Part shown: piece by piece, positions 46,980 to 55,394 of the stretch
How positions within the stretch are numbered: the stretch's first letter is position 1
Layout: every line of letters begins with the position of its first letter
DNA from: Legionellaceae bacterium
GTDB taxonomy: Bacteria > Pseudomonadota > Gammaproteobacteria > Legionellales > Legionellaceae
Reading direction: 5' to 3'
Assembly: GCA_030696305.1 (NCBI GenBank)
Contig: JAUYSP010000031.1
Span: forward strand, 1 to 55,394
Length of the DNA: 55,394 bases
Translations under genes and position numbers: made by a program
The notes under the pieces: model-generated
What the model was told of the DNA's origin: nothing
What the model saw: only the letters and a program-made list of their open reading frames with translations
Database searches by the model: none

Positions 46980-47098
46980 ACTCCCCATTCAAACGGAAGT
47001 AACGTCATCCCGAACGCAGTGAAGGATCTCCGAAATTTGGCGCGAATCTAGTCAATTGGAGATCCTTCACTGCGTTCGGGATGACCTACCTGGGGAGT
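46980..47098. mobile_element. MITE-like palindrome before the response regulator
   Basis: Ends ACTCCCCA and TGGGGAGT; inside, perfect 28-bp arms (starting GTCATCCCGAACGCAGTGAA) form a long hairpin. It is flanked by a 31-bp near-duplication (46943-46973 and 47116-47146, 28 of 31 identical) that includes the start of the response regulator. Confidence 0.8.
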
Positions 47099-47136
47099 AA
47101 ATTAACTATACTCATTTAAAAGTGATAGATTTCGCC

Positions 47137-47745
47137 ATGATAAAAACAAAGGATTTGATGATATACATTGTGGATGACGACCCACAAATACGCGATTCGC
47201 TTCGCTATCTTTTTGAGTCTGTTCATTATCAGGTGGAAACCTATCACACTGCGCAGGCATTCCTTGAAAATTATCCACCCAGTAAACAAGGCTGTTTCAT
47301 TATTGATGTACGCATGCCTATCATGAGTGGTCTTGATTTACTAGAACAACTTAATCTGCGAGACAACCGTTTGCCTGTTGTCATTATGACGGGATATGGA
47401 AATATTGGCATGGCTGTTCGAGCCATGAAATTAGGCGCCATTGATTTTGTTTTGAAACCTTTTAATGATCAGTGTCTATTAGAAATAGTCCAAAAATGCA
47501 TCGTTAGGCCTGTCGATTATGATACAAACGAACACATACATGCGCGGATCAAATCTTTATCAATGCGCGAGCGTGAAGTACTTGACTTAATATTAGAAGG
47601 GAAATTAAACAAAGAGGTCGCTTATGAATTATCCATATCCATCTCAACAGTGGAAGTTCATCGCGCTAATATCATGCGAAAAATGCAAGCTAAAACATTA
47701 GCACAACTTATAAAATTTTATTTTCAGTCTCAATTAGTTACTTGA
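47137..47745 (+). CDS. FixJ/LuxR-type response regulator
   Basis: A 202-residue two-domain regulator. The receiver domain has IYIVDDDPQIRDSL at the N terminus, the phospho-acceptor Asp in FIIDVRMPIMSG, and the conserved Lys in FVLKPFND. The C-terminal LuxR-type helix-turn-helix has LSMREREVLDLILEGKLNKE and ISISTVEVHRANIM. It likely receives phosphate from the histidine kinase three genes downstream, and is the natural candidate to bind the shared GGAAAACC sites (inference). ATG 47137 is preferred over an in-frame GTG at 47122. The upstream region carries a MITE insertion and duplicated start. Confidence 0.9.
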   Translation: MIKTKDLMIYIVDDDPQIRDSLRYLFESVHYQVETYHTAQAFLENYPPSKQGCFIIDVRMPIMSGLDLLEQLNLRDNRLPVVIMTGYGNIGMAVRAMKLGAIDFVLKPFNDQCLLEIVQKCIVRPVDYDTNEHIHARIKSLSMREREVLDLILEGKLNKEVAYELSISISTVEVHRANIMRKMQAKTLAQLIKFYFQSQLVT

Positions 47746-47766
47746 ATCCTCAAGGGAGGAGTCCTC

Positions 47767-48336
47767 TTGCATCACAAGCATATTGTCGTCATCGGGACTT
47801 CAGCCGGAGGAGTTCGTGCTCTCAAAAGCTTAATCAGCGCCATTCCTGCCAATTTTAATGCCCCAATATTTATTATCATGCATGTAAAGGCAGAGCCTCA
47901 GAGTCCAAGTCATTTGCCAGAGCTCATTAGAAGATATAGTCAACTACCAGCCTTTTATCCTTTTGACGGACAAGCCATAGCAGCCGGTCACATCTATATC
48001 GCACCACCAAACTTACATATGATTATTTCAGATAATAGAATTTTTCTTAGAAATGGGCCTAAGATAAATCATTGCCGTCCTGCGATTGATCTTTTATTTG
48101 CTTCTGCAGCGAAATTTGGAAGTGCAACCACTGGGATATTATTGTCAGGCATGCTAAATGATGGCGTGAGTGGGCTGCTTGCTATAAAAAAAAATAATGG
48201 CACAACCATAACACAGAGCGTAAATGAAGCAGAATTCAAAGATATGCCTAAAAACGCATTAAAAAGTGCTATAATCGATTATTCTCTACCAACAAAGGAT
48301 ATTGCCGCTCTTCTTATAAAAATCGTATCCGTATAG
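47767..48336 (+). CDS. Stand-alone CheB-type methylesterase
   Basis: A 189-residue CheB catalytic domain with no N-terminal receiver. The catalytic triad appears as Ser in IGTSAGGVRAL, His in IIMHVKAEP and Asp in LSGMLNDGVSGL; YIAPPNLHM is also typical. CheB removes methyl groups from glutamates added by CheR. The start is a TTG (47767) with an excellent GGAGG site. No chemotaxis genes (cheA, cheW, MCPs) are in the window; instead the neighbours are a CheR-PAS protein and a PAS histidine kinase, so it belongs to a non-flagellar signalling set. Confidence 0.88.
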   Translation: MHHKHIVVIGTSAGGVRALKSLISAIPANFNAPIFIIMHVKAEPQSPSHLPELIRRYSQLPAFYPFDGQAIAAGHIYIAPPNLHMIISDNRIFLRNGPKINHCRPAIDLLFASAAKFGSATTGILLSGMLNDGVSGLLAIKKNNGTTITQSVNEAEFKDMPKNALKSAIIDYSLPTKDIAALLIKIVSV

Positions 48337-48381
48337 ATTAGCGCGATGAAAAAAATGTTGTCTTAATATGTAAATAATAGG

Positions 48382-48409
48382 GTCTGTTGACAATTCAGCT
48401 TCCGACCTC
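48382..48409 (+). repeat. Repeat fragment before the CheR-PAS gene
   Basis: Begins GTCTGTTGACAATTCAGC, as at 45119, preceded by AGG as in the end of the 164-bp element. It lies just 5' of the CheR-PAS start. Confidence 0.65.
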
Positions 48410-48446
48410 GGGCTCAATAATAAGTATAAGAATAATAAGTATAAGA

Positions 48447-50723
48447 ATGAATCTAAAAAATTATAAAATAACTAAAAATCCCGATGGATTTCCTCTTTCT
48501 GAGGACAATGCCAATTTAGAGCAAATATTAGCACTCCTCAAAAGTCGCGTGGGGCATGATTTTTCATTGTATAAACCTAATACTATTTTACGTCGCATCC
48601 AAAAGCGCATGAATAGCGCACATATTGAAAACATGTCAGGCTATCTATATTACATGCGTCAAAATTCATCCGAAATAACACTACTGTTTAAGGAATTACT
48701 GATCAATGTCACAAATTTCTTTCGTGATGCAGAGGCCTTTGAACTACTTAAAAATGAATTGTTAAAAAAACTTTCAAACAAGATCTGGAGCAATAATGAG
48801 TTACGTGTATGGATTCCAGGATGCTCTACTGGGGAAGAAGCTTATTCAATTGCTATTATTTTGCAAGAGTGTAAAAAAATACTCGGTTTAGATTTCATTG
48901 TGCGAATTTTCGCTACGGATATTGATTCAGATGCCATTGATATTGCAAGACTCGGCATTTTTTCAAGTAGCATTGAAAAGCATGTATCTCAAGAGAGACT
49001 TGATTTATTTTTCATTAAAAAAAATGATTACTATAAAGTGAATATGGACATAAGAAAAACAATCATATTTGCCGTACAAAATGTCGTTGATGATCCTCCT
49101 TTTACAAAGTTACATCTACTCAGTTGTCGAAATTTACTCATTTATTTAAAGTCTGAATTACAAAAAAAAATTTTACCGTTATTTTATTACACGCTGAATC
49201 CTCATGGATTATTGTTTTTAGGCCCTTCCGAGACCTTAGGAAGTACTGCCGATTTCTTCAATATCATCGATAGGAGATGGAAAATTTATGAACAGTCAAA
49301 CAGCGGATTCACGTTCCCGTCAATGATGGAAGTATCATTTACGAATCAATTACCCGAAATATCTACATTAAACGCTACGGAGAAGATGATGGATGACACT
49401 AATCTAAACATACCTGATTTAGTGAAAAATGTCTTAGTAGAAAACTATAGTCCAGCTTGTATTGTGATTAACGAAAAAGGTGATATCGTTTGCACGTATG
49501 GTCGGCCAGGCAAGTTTTTGGAGTTTCCCTCTGGAAACATACGGTTACATTTATTGAATATGATTCACGCGGATCTTAAATCAAAACTGCAGGCAGCTAT
49601 TCGTAAAGCTACTGAACAACAAATCGAAATTAGTTTAAATAATATACAGATGACAACAAATACCGAATTTAAATACGTCAATGTAAAAATCAGGCCTATT
49701 GTCAACTTCGAGCCCACTGCTAAGAAAGTATTAACGCTTATCATCATTGAAGAAATTAACCTGGCCGAAACAGTCACTATTCCGAACAAAAAATTGTTTA
49801 TGAAAGGCAACTCGGATAAAAAGATAGCTCAACTAGAGCAGACATTGAAGCAAACCAAAGATTTTTTGCAAACTACCGTCGAAGAGTTGGAAGCCTCCAA
49901 TGAAGAACTGAAATCAAGTAACGAAGAATTACAGTCAACAAATGAAGAATTACAATCATTAAATGAAGAAGTCTCAACCGTAAATGCCGAATTAGAAAGT
50001 TGTATTGAGCAGTTATCAAGTGATAATGATGATAATAAAAATTTACTAGATAATACCGAAATAGCAACAATCCTTTTAGACAGAGAGCTTTGCATTAAAC
50101 GTTTTACACCCAAAGCTACAGAAATTATTAATATAATTCCAACAGATATAGGCAGACCAATTAACCACCTTGTATCAAATTTGCAATACGAACAATTAGT
50201 CGAAGATTCAAGAACGGTTTTAAATACTCTTGAACCGATTACTACTGAAGGGATGGATAAAAAAGGTCATTGGCATATCATTAAAATAATCCCTTATCGT
50301 TCAACTATAAGACAGATTGATGGGGTTGTGGTTGTTTTTTTAAGCATTCATAAACAAATTGAAGCAGAGCATAAATTAAAAACATTACAAAATAATCTAA
50401 CAGAATTAGAGAAGTTCAATCACATCATGTTAAATACCATCTCGGATGCAAGTATTCTTCTCGATAAAAATGCAAATATTATTTTAGCCAACATACAATT
50501 TTTAAATCAATTTAACGTGACTACTGAACAAATTGTTGACCACCCCATTTACGAACTATCTTTAAAATTGGGCGAAGAAAAATTAAAACCGTTTATAGGA
50601 AGAATATTACAGGAAGAAGGATCTTTAAGTGATGTTTTAGATATAGAAGTATCTTCTCAAAAAAATATATCCATTACTGCACATAAATTAACGACGTCTT
50701 TATTATTGTTAACAATAAAATGA
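48447..50723 (+). CDS. CheR-type methyltransferase with PAS domains and coiled coil
   Basis: A 758-residue protein. A CheR N-terminal helical domain (about 10-70) is followed by a CheR SAM-methyltransferase (about 80-270) with WIPGCSTGEEAYSIAI, IFATDIDSDAIDIARLG, LLSCRNLLIYL and LFLGPSETLGS. Then come a PAS-like region (about 320-440), a repetitive coiled coil (ELQSTNEELQSLNEE, about 470-525), and two more PAS-like regions (about 530-640, 650-755). The layout equals the middle of fused CheB-CheR-PAS-kinase proteins of soil bacteria, here split into separate genes. ATG 48447 avoids repeat-derived codons. It overlaps the kinase gene by 4 bp. Confidence 0.87.
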   Translation: MNLKNYKITKNPDGFPLSEDNANLEQILALLKSRVGHDFSLYKPNTILRRIQKRMNSAHIENMSGYLYYMRQNSSEITLLFKELLINVTNFFRDAEAFELLKNELLKKLSNKIWSNNELRVWIPGCSTGEEAYSIAIILQECKKILGLDFIVRIFATDIDSDAIDIARLGIFSSSIEKHVSQERLDLFFIKKNDYYKVNMDIRKTIIFAVQNVVDDPPFTKLHLLSCRNLLIYLKSELQKKILPLFYYTLNPHGLLFLGPSETLGSTADFFNIIDRRWKIYEQSNSGFTFPSMMEVSFTNQLPEISTLNATEKMMDDTNLNIPDLVKNVLVENYSPACIVINEKGDIVCTYGRPGKFLEFPSGNIRLHLLNMIHADLKSKLQAAIRKATEQQIEISLNNIQMTTNTEFKYVNVKIRPIVNFEPTAKKVLTLIIIEEINLAETVTIPNKKLFMKGNSDKKIAQLEQTLKQTKDFLQTTVEELEASNEELKSSNEELQSTNEELQSLNEEVSTVNAELESCIEQLSSDNDDNKNLLDNTEIATILLDRELCIKRFTPKATEIINIIPTDIGRPINHLVSNLQYEQLVEDSRTVLNTLEPITTEGMDKKGHWHIIKIIPYRSTIRQIDGVVVVFLSIHKQIEAEHKLKTLQNNLTELEKFNHIMLNTISDASILLDKNANIILANIQFLNQFNVTTEQIVDHPIYELSLKLGEEKLKPFIGRILQEEGSLSDVLDIEVSSQKNISITAHKLTTSLLLLTIK

Positions 50724-52309
50724 GCGAAATTATGTCACATGACGTTTTGGACAATGATGCGACCGAAGATAATTTCGAAAAGCAAACACACGAAATTTTG
50801 CATTTAAAAGCCCAACTTATTAAAGCTAACAACGAAAATATTGAGTTATATGATTTTAATCAGATGATCTATTTTACAATAGATCATCAATACTCTATTC
50901 AACGTGTTAATTTTAAAGCAGCTAACTTCCTAAATATTGATAGAAAACTATTGTTAAACCAATCGTTTTTAAATTTCGTTACCATTAACTCTCAACATAA
51001 ACTGCATAAAATTGTACAAAATTTGCTTGAGTATGAATGTAAACAAATGGGTGAAATTGAAATAATACAAAAAAATGTCGGTAAAAAATATGTATCATTT
51101 GAAATCATGTTACTACCCAATCAACTCATGCGTATATCTCTAATAGATATTACCGACTTGTGTGTCTTGCAAAGCAAGTTTTTTGAAATAAATAAATCTC
51201 TTAATCTACTCAATAATGTATTTCAACAAGTGAATGATGCCATAGCCATTATAGATAGTGCTTACTCTGTCAAAATGATTAATCATGCCTTCGTTCAAAT
51301 ATTTTCCAGAGTTTTTGCGATTAAAATTCAAGTTGGTATGAATTTAAATATAATGCTTTCTGACTTTCCTGAATTAAAAGCAAAAATTATTCAAGCATCC
51401 CAGGACGCATTAGCAGGAAATAAGGCCACTATACTCTTTGAAAATATAACTCATGATCACGCGTTGTATTATTGCTATGAATTGATTGTTGATGTGTTTT
51501 ATAACCAACACTCCACACAATATGATCTTATTCTATATATTAGAAATTTAACCGAACTGAAACTAGAAGAGAGACGACAACATAAGCAACAAGTAGAGAT
51601 ATACACCGCATCAAAAGTAAGCACCATAGGCGAGCTGACGTCTGCTTTTGCTCACGAAATTAGTCAGCCTTTAACAGCGATTATTGCTTATAGTCGCAGT
51701 TGTCTTATTATTCAAAACACACTAAAGCACGAGAAAATACTAAAAAAAATATTGCATCCTATAGAGCAAATAGCACTACAAGCCAACCATGCTTGTGAAA
51801 TTATCCAAAATATGAAAAATTTTCTAGGTGATCATGATTTCAATGTTGAGGAAACCGACATTAATCCTCTCATTCAAGAAACATTATCTATTTTAAGTTA
51901 CGAGTTACTCGATTTTAAATTAAAAATTACTTTAAATTTAACAGACAATCCGCCTAAAATAAAAGTCAACAAAATCCACATTATGCAAATCATATTAAAT
52001 TTAGCTCGAAATAGCATTGAAGCCTTGCAAACTACTCCAGATATTAAACCCGAGTTAATTATTAAAACACAGGAAAGAAATGAGCACATGGTTATTCATG
52101 TGATTGATAATGGTCCAGGAATCCCTGCCGAATTTGAAGATAAAATACTCCACTCTTTTTTCACGACAAAACCTAAAGGAGCAGCTATTGGTCTTCGTGT
52201 TTGTAAGTCGTTAGTTGAAGCTCATGGTGGAAGCATTAATATCCAAAAACATACAAAAAACGGGGCATGGTTTACATTTACGTTACCTATTGCGGAGCGT
52301 ATCTCTTAA
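50720..52309 (+). CDS. PAS-domain sensor histidine kinase
   Basis: A 529-residue soluble kinase with no TM segments. It has two PAS regions (about 40-150 and 165-280) and a HisKA domain with phospho-accepting His312 in AFAHEISQPLTAI, of the FixL/DctB style. The HATPase domain has LNLARNSIEAL (N box), VIDNGPGIP (G1) and HSFFTTKPKGAAIGLRVCKS. The G2 glycine box is degenerate (GAAIGL instead of GMGLGL), so activity should be checked. It overlaps the CheR-PAS gene by 4 bp and likely phosphorylates the FixJ-like regulator at 47137. The ligand sensed is unknown. Confidence 0.9.
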   Translation: MSEIMSHDVLDNDATEDNFEKQTHEILHLKAQLIKANNENIELYDFNQMIYFTIDHQYSIQRVNFKAANFLNIDRKLLLNQSFLNFVTINSQHKLHKIVQNLLEYECKQMGEIEIIQKNVGKKYVSFEIMLLPNQLMRISLIDITDLCVLQSKFFEINKSLNLLNNVFQQVNDAIAIIDSAYSVKMINHAFVQIFSRVFAIKIQVGMNLNIMLSDFPELKAKIIQASQDALAGNKATILFENITHDHALYYCYELIVDVFYNQHSTQYDLILYIRNLTELKLEERRQHKQQVEIYTASKVSTIGELTSAFAHEISQPLTAIIAYSRSCLIIQNTLKHEKILKKILHPIEQIALQANHACEIIQNMKNFLGDHDFNVEETDINPLIQETLSILSYELLDFKLKITLNLTDNPPKIKVNKIHIMQIILNLARNSIEALQTTPDIKPELIIKTQERNEHMVIHVIDNGPGIPAEFEDKILHSFFTTKPKGAAIGLRVCKSLVEAHGGSINIQKHTKNGAWFTFTLPIAERIS

Positions 52310-52365
52310 CAAGAGTCTACTTGGAATTAGAGCTGATGGCGTGTGTTCACATGTATTTTTATTAT

Positions 52366-52413
52366 GGTTTTCCTCAATTCCTCCGTATATTTTACAGCTA
52401 ATCAAGGAAAACC
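52366..52413. promoter_or_regulatory. Paired GGAAAACC motifs upstream of the lyase genes
   Basis: GGTTTTCC (52366-52373) and GGAAAACC (52406-52413) form an inverted pair 40 bp apart. The first, read on the minus strand, is GAGGAAAACCATAATAAA, identical to the algD site over 14 bases. They lie 125-165 bp before the first lyase start, in the 230-bp gap after the kinase. Confidence 0.6.
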
Positions 52414-52538
52414 TTGGTAGCAATTTTACTATAAAAAACTCCATAATTAGCACACGACAGGGAAACTAGCCTATCAAATTAACTTATATGTCTTCTGGTT
52501 AATGCCCCTATGTACGAAAAGCTATGGAGAACATAAAA

Positions 52539-53981
52539 GTGAAAACATTCCTTACTAGTCTACTAATAATCATTTTATCATCGCCATTATTTGCTGCACC
52601 CTCTGTAACGTTGCAAACATCGGCTGTAAATAATCCATCCCCTCTTACTTTTCAAGTGAATGTGACCTTTAGTGAGCCTGTCGCTGGATTTTTTCCAGCG
52701 GACGTTATTGTAACCAATGGTACCGTAGTCAGCATAACGGGCAACAGCTGCCAACCTAACTATGTCATCACTATCCAACCAACAACTGCAGGTAGTGTGA
52801 CAGTCAGGATTCCCGCAAATGCCGCTATGTCGGTGACCACGGGCGAACTAAATCAGGCATCCAATCTTCTCACCATACCACCTGCTGCCGCTGTTGATCT
52901 TAGCGTCATCTTACAAACAACTACATTAAGCAACCCATACCCCCTTCCTTTTCAAGTGAATGTGACCTTTAGTGAGGCAGTCGCTGGATTTTCTTCAGCA
53001 GACGTTATAGTGACTAATGGTACCGTAGCCAACATAACTGGTGGTAGCGGCCAAACAAACTATACTCTCACTATTCAACCCGCAGCCACAGGCGTTGTTA
53101 CCGCCACTATTCCAGCAGGCTCAGTTGTGTCAATAAGTTCCGGGACGCCTAATAAGGCTTCAAACCTCCTCACCGTTTCAGGTTTAAACCCGGCCCTACG
53201 TCCTGCCTCGAATTTTGATTTAAAGACATGGAGCCTGACCCTCCCGCTTCCCCTAGGATCGAAAAATAATGCCATCTCAATAGGACAAGCCACGCTGAAC
53301 GGAACACCCGGTGCAAATAATGGATATACCAATGCACCTTATTTTTTCACGGATCCTGTTTCAGGAGCAATGAACATGTTCGCGGCAATCAATGGTGGAA
53401 CCACACCGGGAAGTGAATATTCTCGTTGCGAATTCTATGAGGTACTACCTGGAGCTTCGGCCTACTGGAAATTAAATACATTTGCTCGTAACTCACTCTC
53501 GGCATCCTTACTCGTGAGTCAAGTGGCCCCGGTCCAAAAACGCGTAATCGTCGGACAAATACATGATAAAGGCAACACCGATAGCCAGGGTAACACAGCA
53601 AGTAACTCGCCGCTGCTAAAGCTTTATTACGATAGAGATACACTGGATCCGAATAAGAACCCTTGCAATGGCTGTATTTATGCTCAAATAAGAACCACTC
53701 CAGCACAAAGTAGCTTCCTAAAGATCGTTAATCTTGTACGAAATATCCCGTTAAACACGATATTTACGTATAACATCACGCTACTACGTGACGGCACGCT
53801 AACCATTACGGCAAATAATGTATCGACCACCATTAAATTAAGTACATCTACAAATAATACAATTGGCTGGGGTACGCAACAATTATATTTCAAAGCCGGC
53901 GTTTACAATCTGGAGTTTGGTTCATCAAACACCCTGGGTGGCGCAGCTAGCTTTTATTCTTTACAAGTGGCACACACCTAG
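52539..53981 (+). CDS. Secreted PL7 alginate lyase-like protein with two Ig-like domains
   Basis: A 480-residue secreted protein. A signal peptide (ending LFAA) is followed by two Ig-like repeats (about 20-110 and 120-205; each has FQVNVTFSEPVAGF-type strands and an ADVIVTNGTV block). A PL7 beta-jelly-roll lyase domain follows (about 210-478). Of the three PL7 motifs, QIH is intact (VIVGQIHDKG) and the last is near normal (YFKAGVYNLE), but the usual R(S/T)ELRE is SRCEFYE. I choose GTG 52539, with GGAG 9 bp upstream, by analogy to the next gene; ATG 52524 is in frame. It probably cleaves alginate-like polymer outside the cell. Confidence 0.8.
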   Translation: MKTFLTSLLIIILSSPLFAAPSVTLQTSAVNNPSPLTFQVNVTFSEPVAGFFPADVIVTNGTVVSITGNSCQPNYVITIQPTTAGSVTVRIPANAAMSVTTGELNQASNLLTIPPAAAVDLSVILQTTTLSNPYPLPFQVNVTFSEAVAGFSSADVIVTNGTVANITGGSGQTNYTLTIQPAATGVVTATIPAGSVVSISSGTPNKASNLLTVSGLNPALRPASNFDLKTWSLTLPLPLGSKNNAISIGQATLNGTPGANNGYTNAPYFFTDPVSGAMNMFAAINGGTTPGSEYSRCEFYEVLPGASAYWKLNTFARNSLSASLLVSQVAPVQKRVIVGQIHDKGNTDSQGNTASNSPLLKLYYDRDTLDPNKNPCNGCIYAQIRTTPAQSSFLKIVNLVRNIPLNTIFTYNITLLRDGTLTITANNVSTTIKLSTSTNNTIGWGTQQLYFKAGVYNLEFGSSNTLGGAASFYSLQVAHT

Positions 53982-54027
53982 TGTTGATTTGACAACAACA
54001 GGAATTTAATAAATGGAGGTTAATGCA

Positions 54028-55194
54028 ATGAAGCAGCTCATCTCAACCCTATTCATACTCATGTTAACATCACCCTTATTTGCTAACCCTGATCCCAGCG
54101 TGACCTTACAATCGGAATCGCTTGGTTATCCATACGCCCAGCCTTTTAAAGTCACTGCGATTTTTAGTGAACCCGTTACAGGTTTTGGTGAGTCAGAAAT
54201 TAATATTGTAAACGGCACGGTCTCGAATTTAGTAGGCAAATGCGACACGGTTTTTACTATGACCATCACGCCAACATTCCCAGGACCCATTACGATGTTT
54301 GTACCAGCTAAAGTAGTCAAATCCTTAACGACAGGCTCATTCAATCTTGCTTCAAATAAACTCAACATTATGGCTTTAAATCCTATTTTAAATCCTTCTG
54401 CTAATTTTGATTTATCTCTTTGGACGCTTATTTTACCCCTTCCATTAGGCGGCATAGACGAGGCCATCACTATAGCCAGTAACACGCTGATTGGTCATCC
54501 CGAGTTAAATACTGGGTATTCAGAACCTCCGTATTTTTTTACGGAGGAAACGACAGGCGCAATGGTTTTTTTCGCACCACTAAATGGCGCGACCACGCCA
54601 AACGCAGTGTTTCCTCGTAGTGAGTTATCAGAATACTTACCCAATTCGCCTCATACTTGGAAATTAAATACATATAAGAGTAATACACTAACAGCATCAT
54701 TATTAATCACTCAAATGCCACCCTCAAAAAAAATTGTGGTCGGAAAAATACAAGACAAAGGAAACCCCGATGATTCCGGACAGGTAGTAGCAAGTAAATC
54801 CTTAGTGAAAATATACTACGACCTAAATCAATTTGACCCTAATGGAAACCTTTGCAACGGCTGTATTTATGCTCGAATCCGTCCGATTCCCGCACAAGAT
54901 ATTTTTTTGAAAACGGTTACGCTAGCAAATAATGTGCCTTTAAATAAACTGTTTATATATAAAATCACGTTGTTAAATAATGGTACCTTGCGGGTCAACC
55001 TTCATCTGAGTAATGCATCCCAGCATGATAGGTCAACGTCCTTTAACTTAAATACGTCAAGCGACAATACGGTAGGATGGGGCACACAGGAGTTGTTCTT
55101 TAAAGCTGGTGTTTATGTTCAAGACAACGGCACGTCCAACTCCATAGGCGGGGCTGCGAATTTTTATTCCTTACAAATAAAACATGTGACCTAG
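54028..55194 (+). CDS. Secreted PL7 alginate lyase-like protein with one Ig-like domain
   Basis: A 388-residue paralogue of the previous gene. It has a signal peptide (MKQLISTLFILMLTSPLFA), one Ig-like domain (about 20-115), and a PL7 domain (about 118-386). Motif 1 is intact (FPRSELSEYLP). Motif 2 reads IVVGKIQDKG, so the catalytic QIH is KIQ and the histidine is lost. Motif 3 is FFKAGVYVQD. It may be a binding-only protein. The start ATG 54028 has GGAGG 8 bp upstream; ATG 54013 is in frame but overlaps the ribosome site. It lies 46 bp after the first lyase and is probably co-transcribed. Confidence 0.8.
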   Translation: MKQLISTLFILMLTSPLFANPDPSVTLQSESLGYPYAQPFKVTAIFSEPVTGFGESEINIVNGTVSNLVGKCDTVFTMTITPTFPGPITMFVPAKVVKSLTTGSFNLASNKLNIMALNPILNPSANFDLSLWTLILPLPLGGIDEAITIASNTLIGHPELNTGYSEPPYFFTEETTGAMVFFAPLNGATTPNAVFPRSELSEYLPNSPHTWKLNTYKSNTLTASLLITQMPPSKKIVVGKIQDKGNPDDSGQVVASKSLVKIYYDLNQFDPNGNLCNGCIYARIRPIPAQDIFLKTVTLANNVPLNKLFIYKITLLNNGTLRVNLHLSNASQHDRSTSFNLNTSSDNTVGWGTQELFFKAGVYVQDNGTSNSIGGAANFYSLQIKHVT

Positions 55195-55394
55195 AGTCTG
55201 TTGGCGTATATGGCCCCTAAGACAATGATATGGAAAATTAGCCAAATCAGGGGGCCCAGGGTTGTCCCATTAAATAGCCGTCTTTGCGAACGAAGTGAAG
55301 CAATCCAGATCGATGTGACTTAAAAACTCCGATATCTGGATTGCTTCGCTAACGCTCGCAAAGACAATTATGACTGTATAATATCAAAATTAAT
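55195..55394. repeat. Repeat-filled tract at the right edge
   Basis: No gene. A GTCTGTTG boundary begins just after the lyase stop. 55280-55310 and 55334-55365 form an imperfect inverted repeat (GTCTTTGCGAACGAAGTGAA and complement), a further palindromic dispersed repeat. Confidence 0.7.

Noticed and set aside
47767-50723. A flagellar chemotaxis operon
   Set aside because: Only CheB and CheR-like genes occur; cheA, cheW, cheY and receptors are absent, and PAS/kinase neighbours point to another type of signalling.

Overview
The window is a stretch of an AT-rich gammaproteobacterial chromosome. Gene content points to the order Legionellales (Legionella/Coxiella/Aquicella-type bacteria). The pointers are a type IVB (Dot/Icm) secretion membrane protein of the IcmC/DotE/DotV family, an M4 metalloprotease like Legionella ProA, a eukaryote-type class I aldolase, several effector-like genes, and many short palindromic repeats. 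The taxonomic placement is an inference; no rRNA is present.

Bases 1-20.4 kb are conserved housekeeping sequence. They hold an ISAs1-type transposase remnant, recG, epmC (overlapping recG tail to tail), a DUF3579 gene, the icmC-like gene, a ferredoxin-NADP reductase, class I aldolase, a secreted M4 protease, aroQ-accB-accC-prmA, mdh, hemW, plsY, and the macromolecular-synthesis operon rpsU-yqeY-dnaG-rpoD. This block closes with a tRNA-Ile(CAU).

From the tRNA to about 31 kb the sequence looks acquired and partly decayed. It holds tspO, an SDR gene, a cyanide-insensitive-type bd oxidase (cydAB), a tyrosine-integrase remnant fused to a DUF3800 remnant, and a MICAL-like flavin monooxygenase. A two-gene operon (ornithine-cyclodeaminase-like plus threonine-dehydratase-like) follows. 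It lies, with broken PAS, VOC and GNAT pieces around it, in a tract flanked by a perfect 55-bp direct repeat. At 31-35.3 kb there is a tandem array of effector-like genes. Two intact copies carry a degenerate J domain (HSDKGG instead of HPDKGG), a third copy is decayed, and a 492-residue protein with an HExxH-like histidine cluster lies upstream.

Bases 35.5-55.2 kb form what may be one functional system. A minimal alginate-type (polyuronate) operon, algD-algL-alg8, sits beside a HlyD/Alg44-like inner-membrane protein. Next come a MacAB/TolC-like tripartite exporter and a signalling set of FixJ-like response regulator, stand-alone CheB, CheR-PAS and PAS histidine kinase. Two secreted PL7 alginate lyase-like proteins with Ig-like domains end the region. 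A shared motif, GGAAAACCATAATA or close variants, lies upstream of algD, of the HlyD-like gene, between tolC and the response regulator, and upstream of the lyases. This suggests common control of synthesis, export and depolymerisation of a uronic-acid polymer. Several MITE-like palindromes have inserted into this region. All of this rests on reading the sequence by eye; no database search was run.
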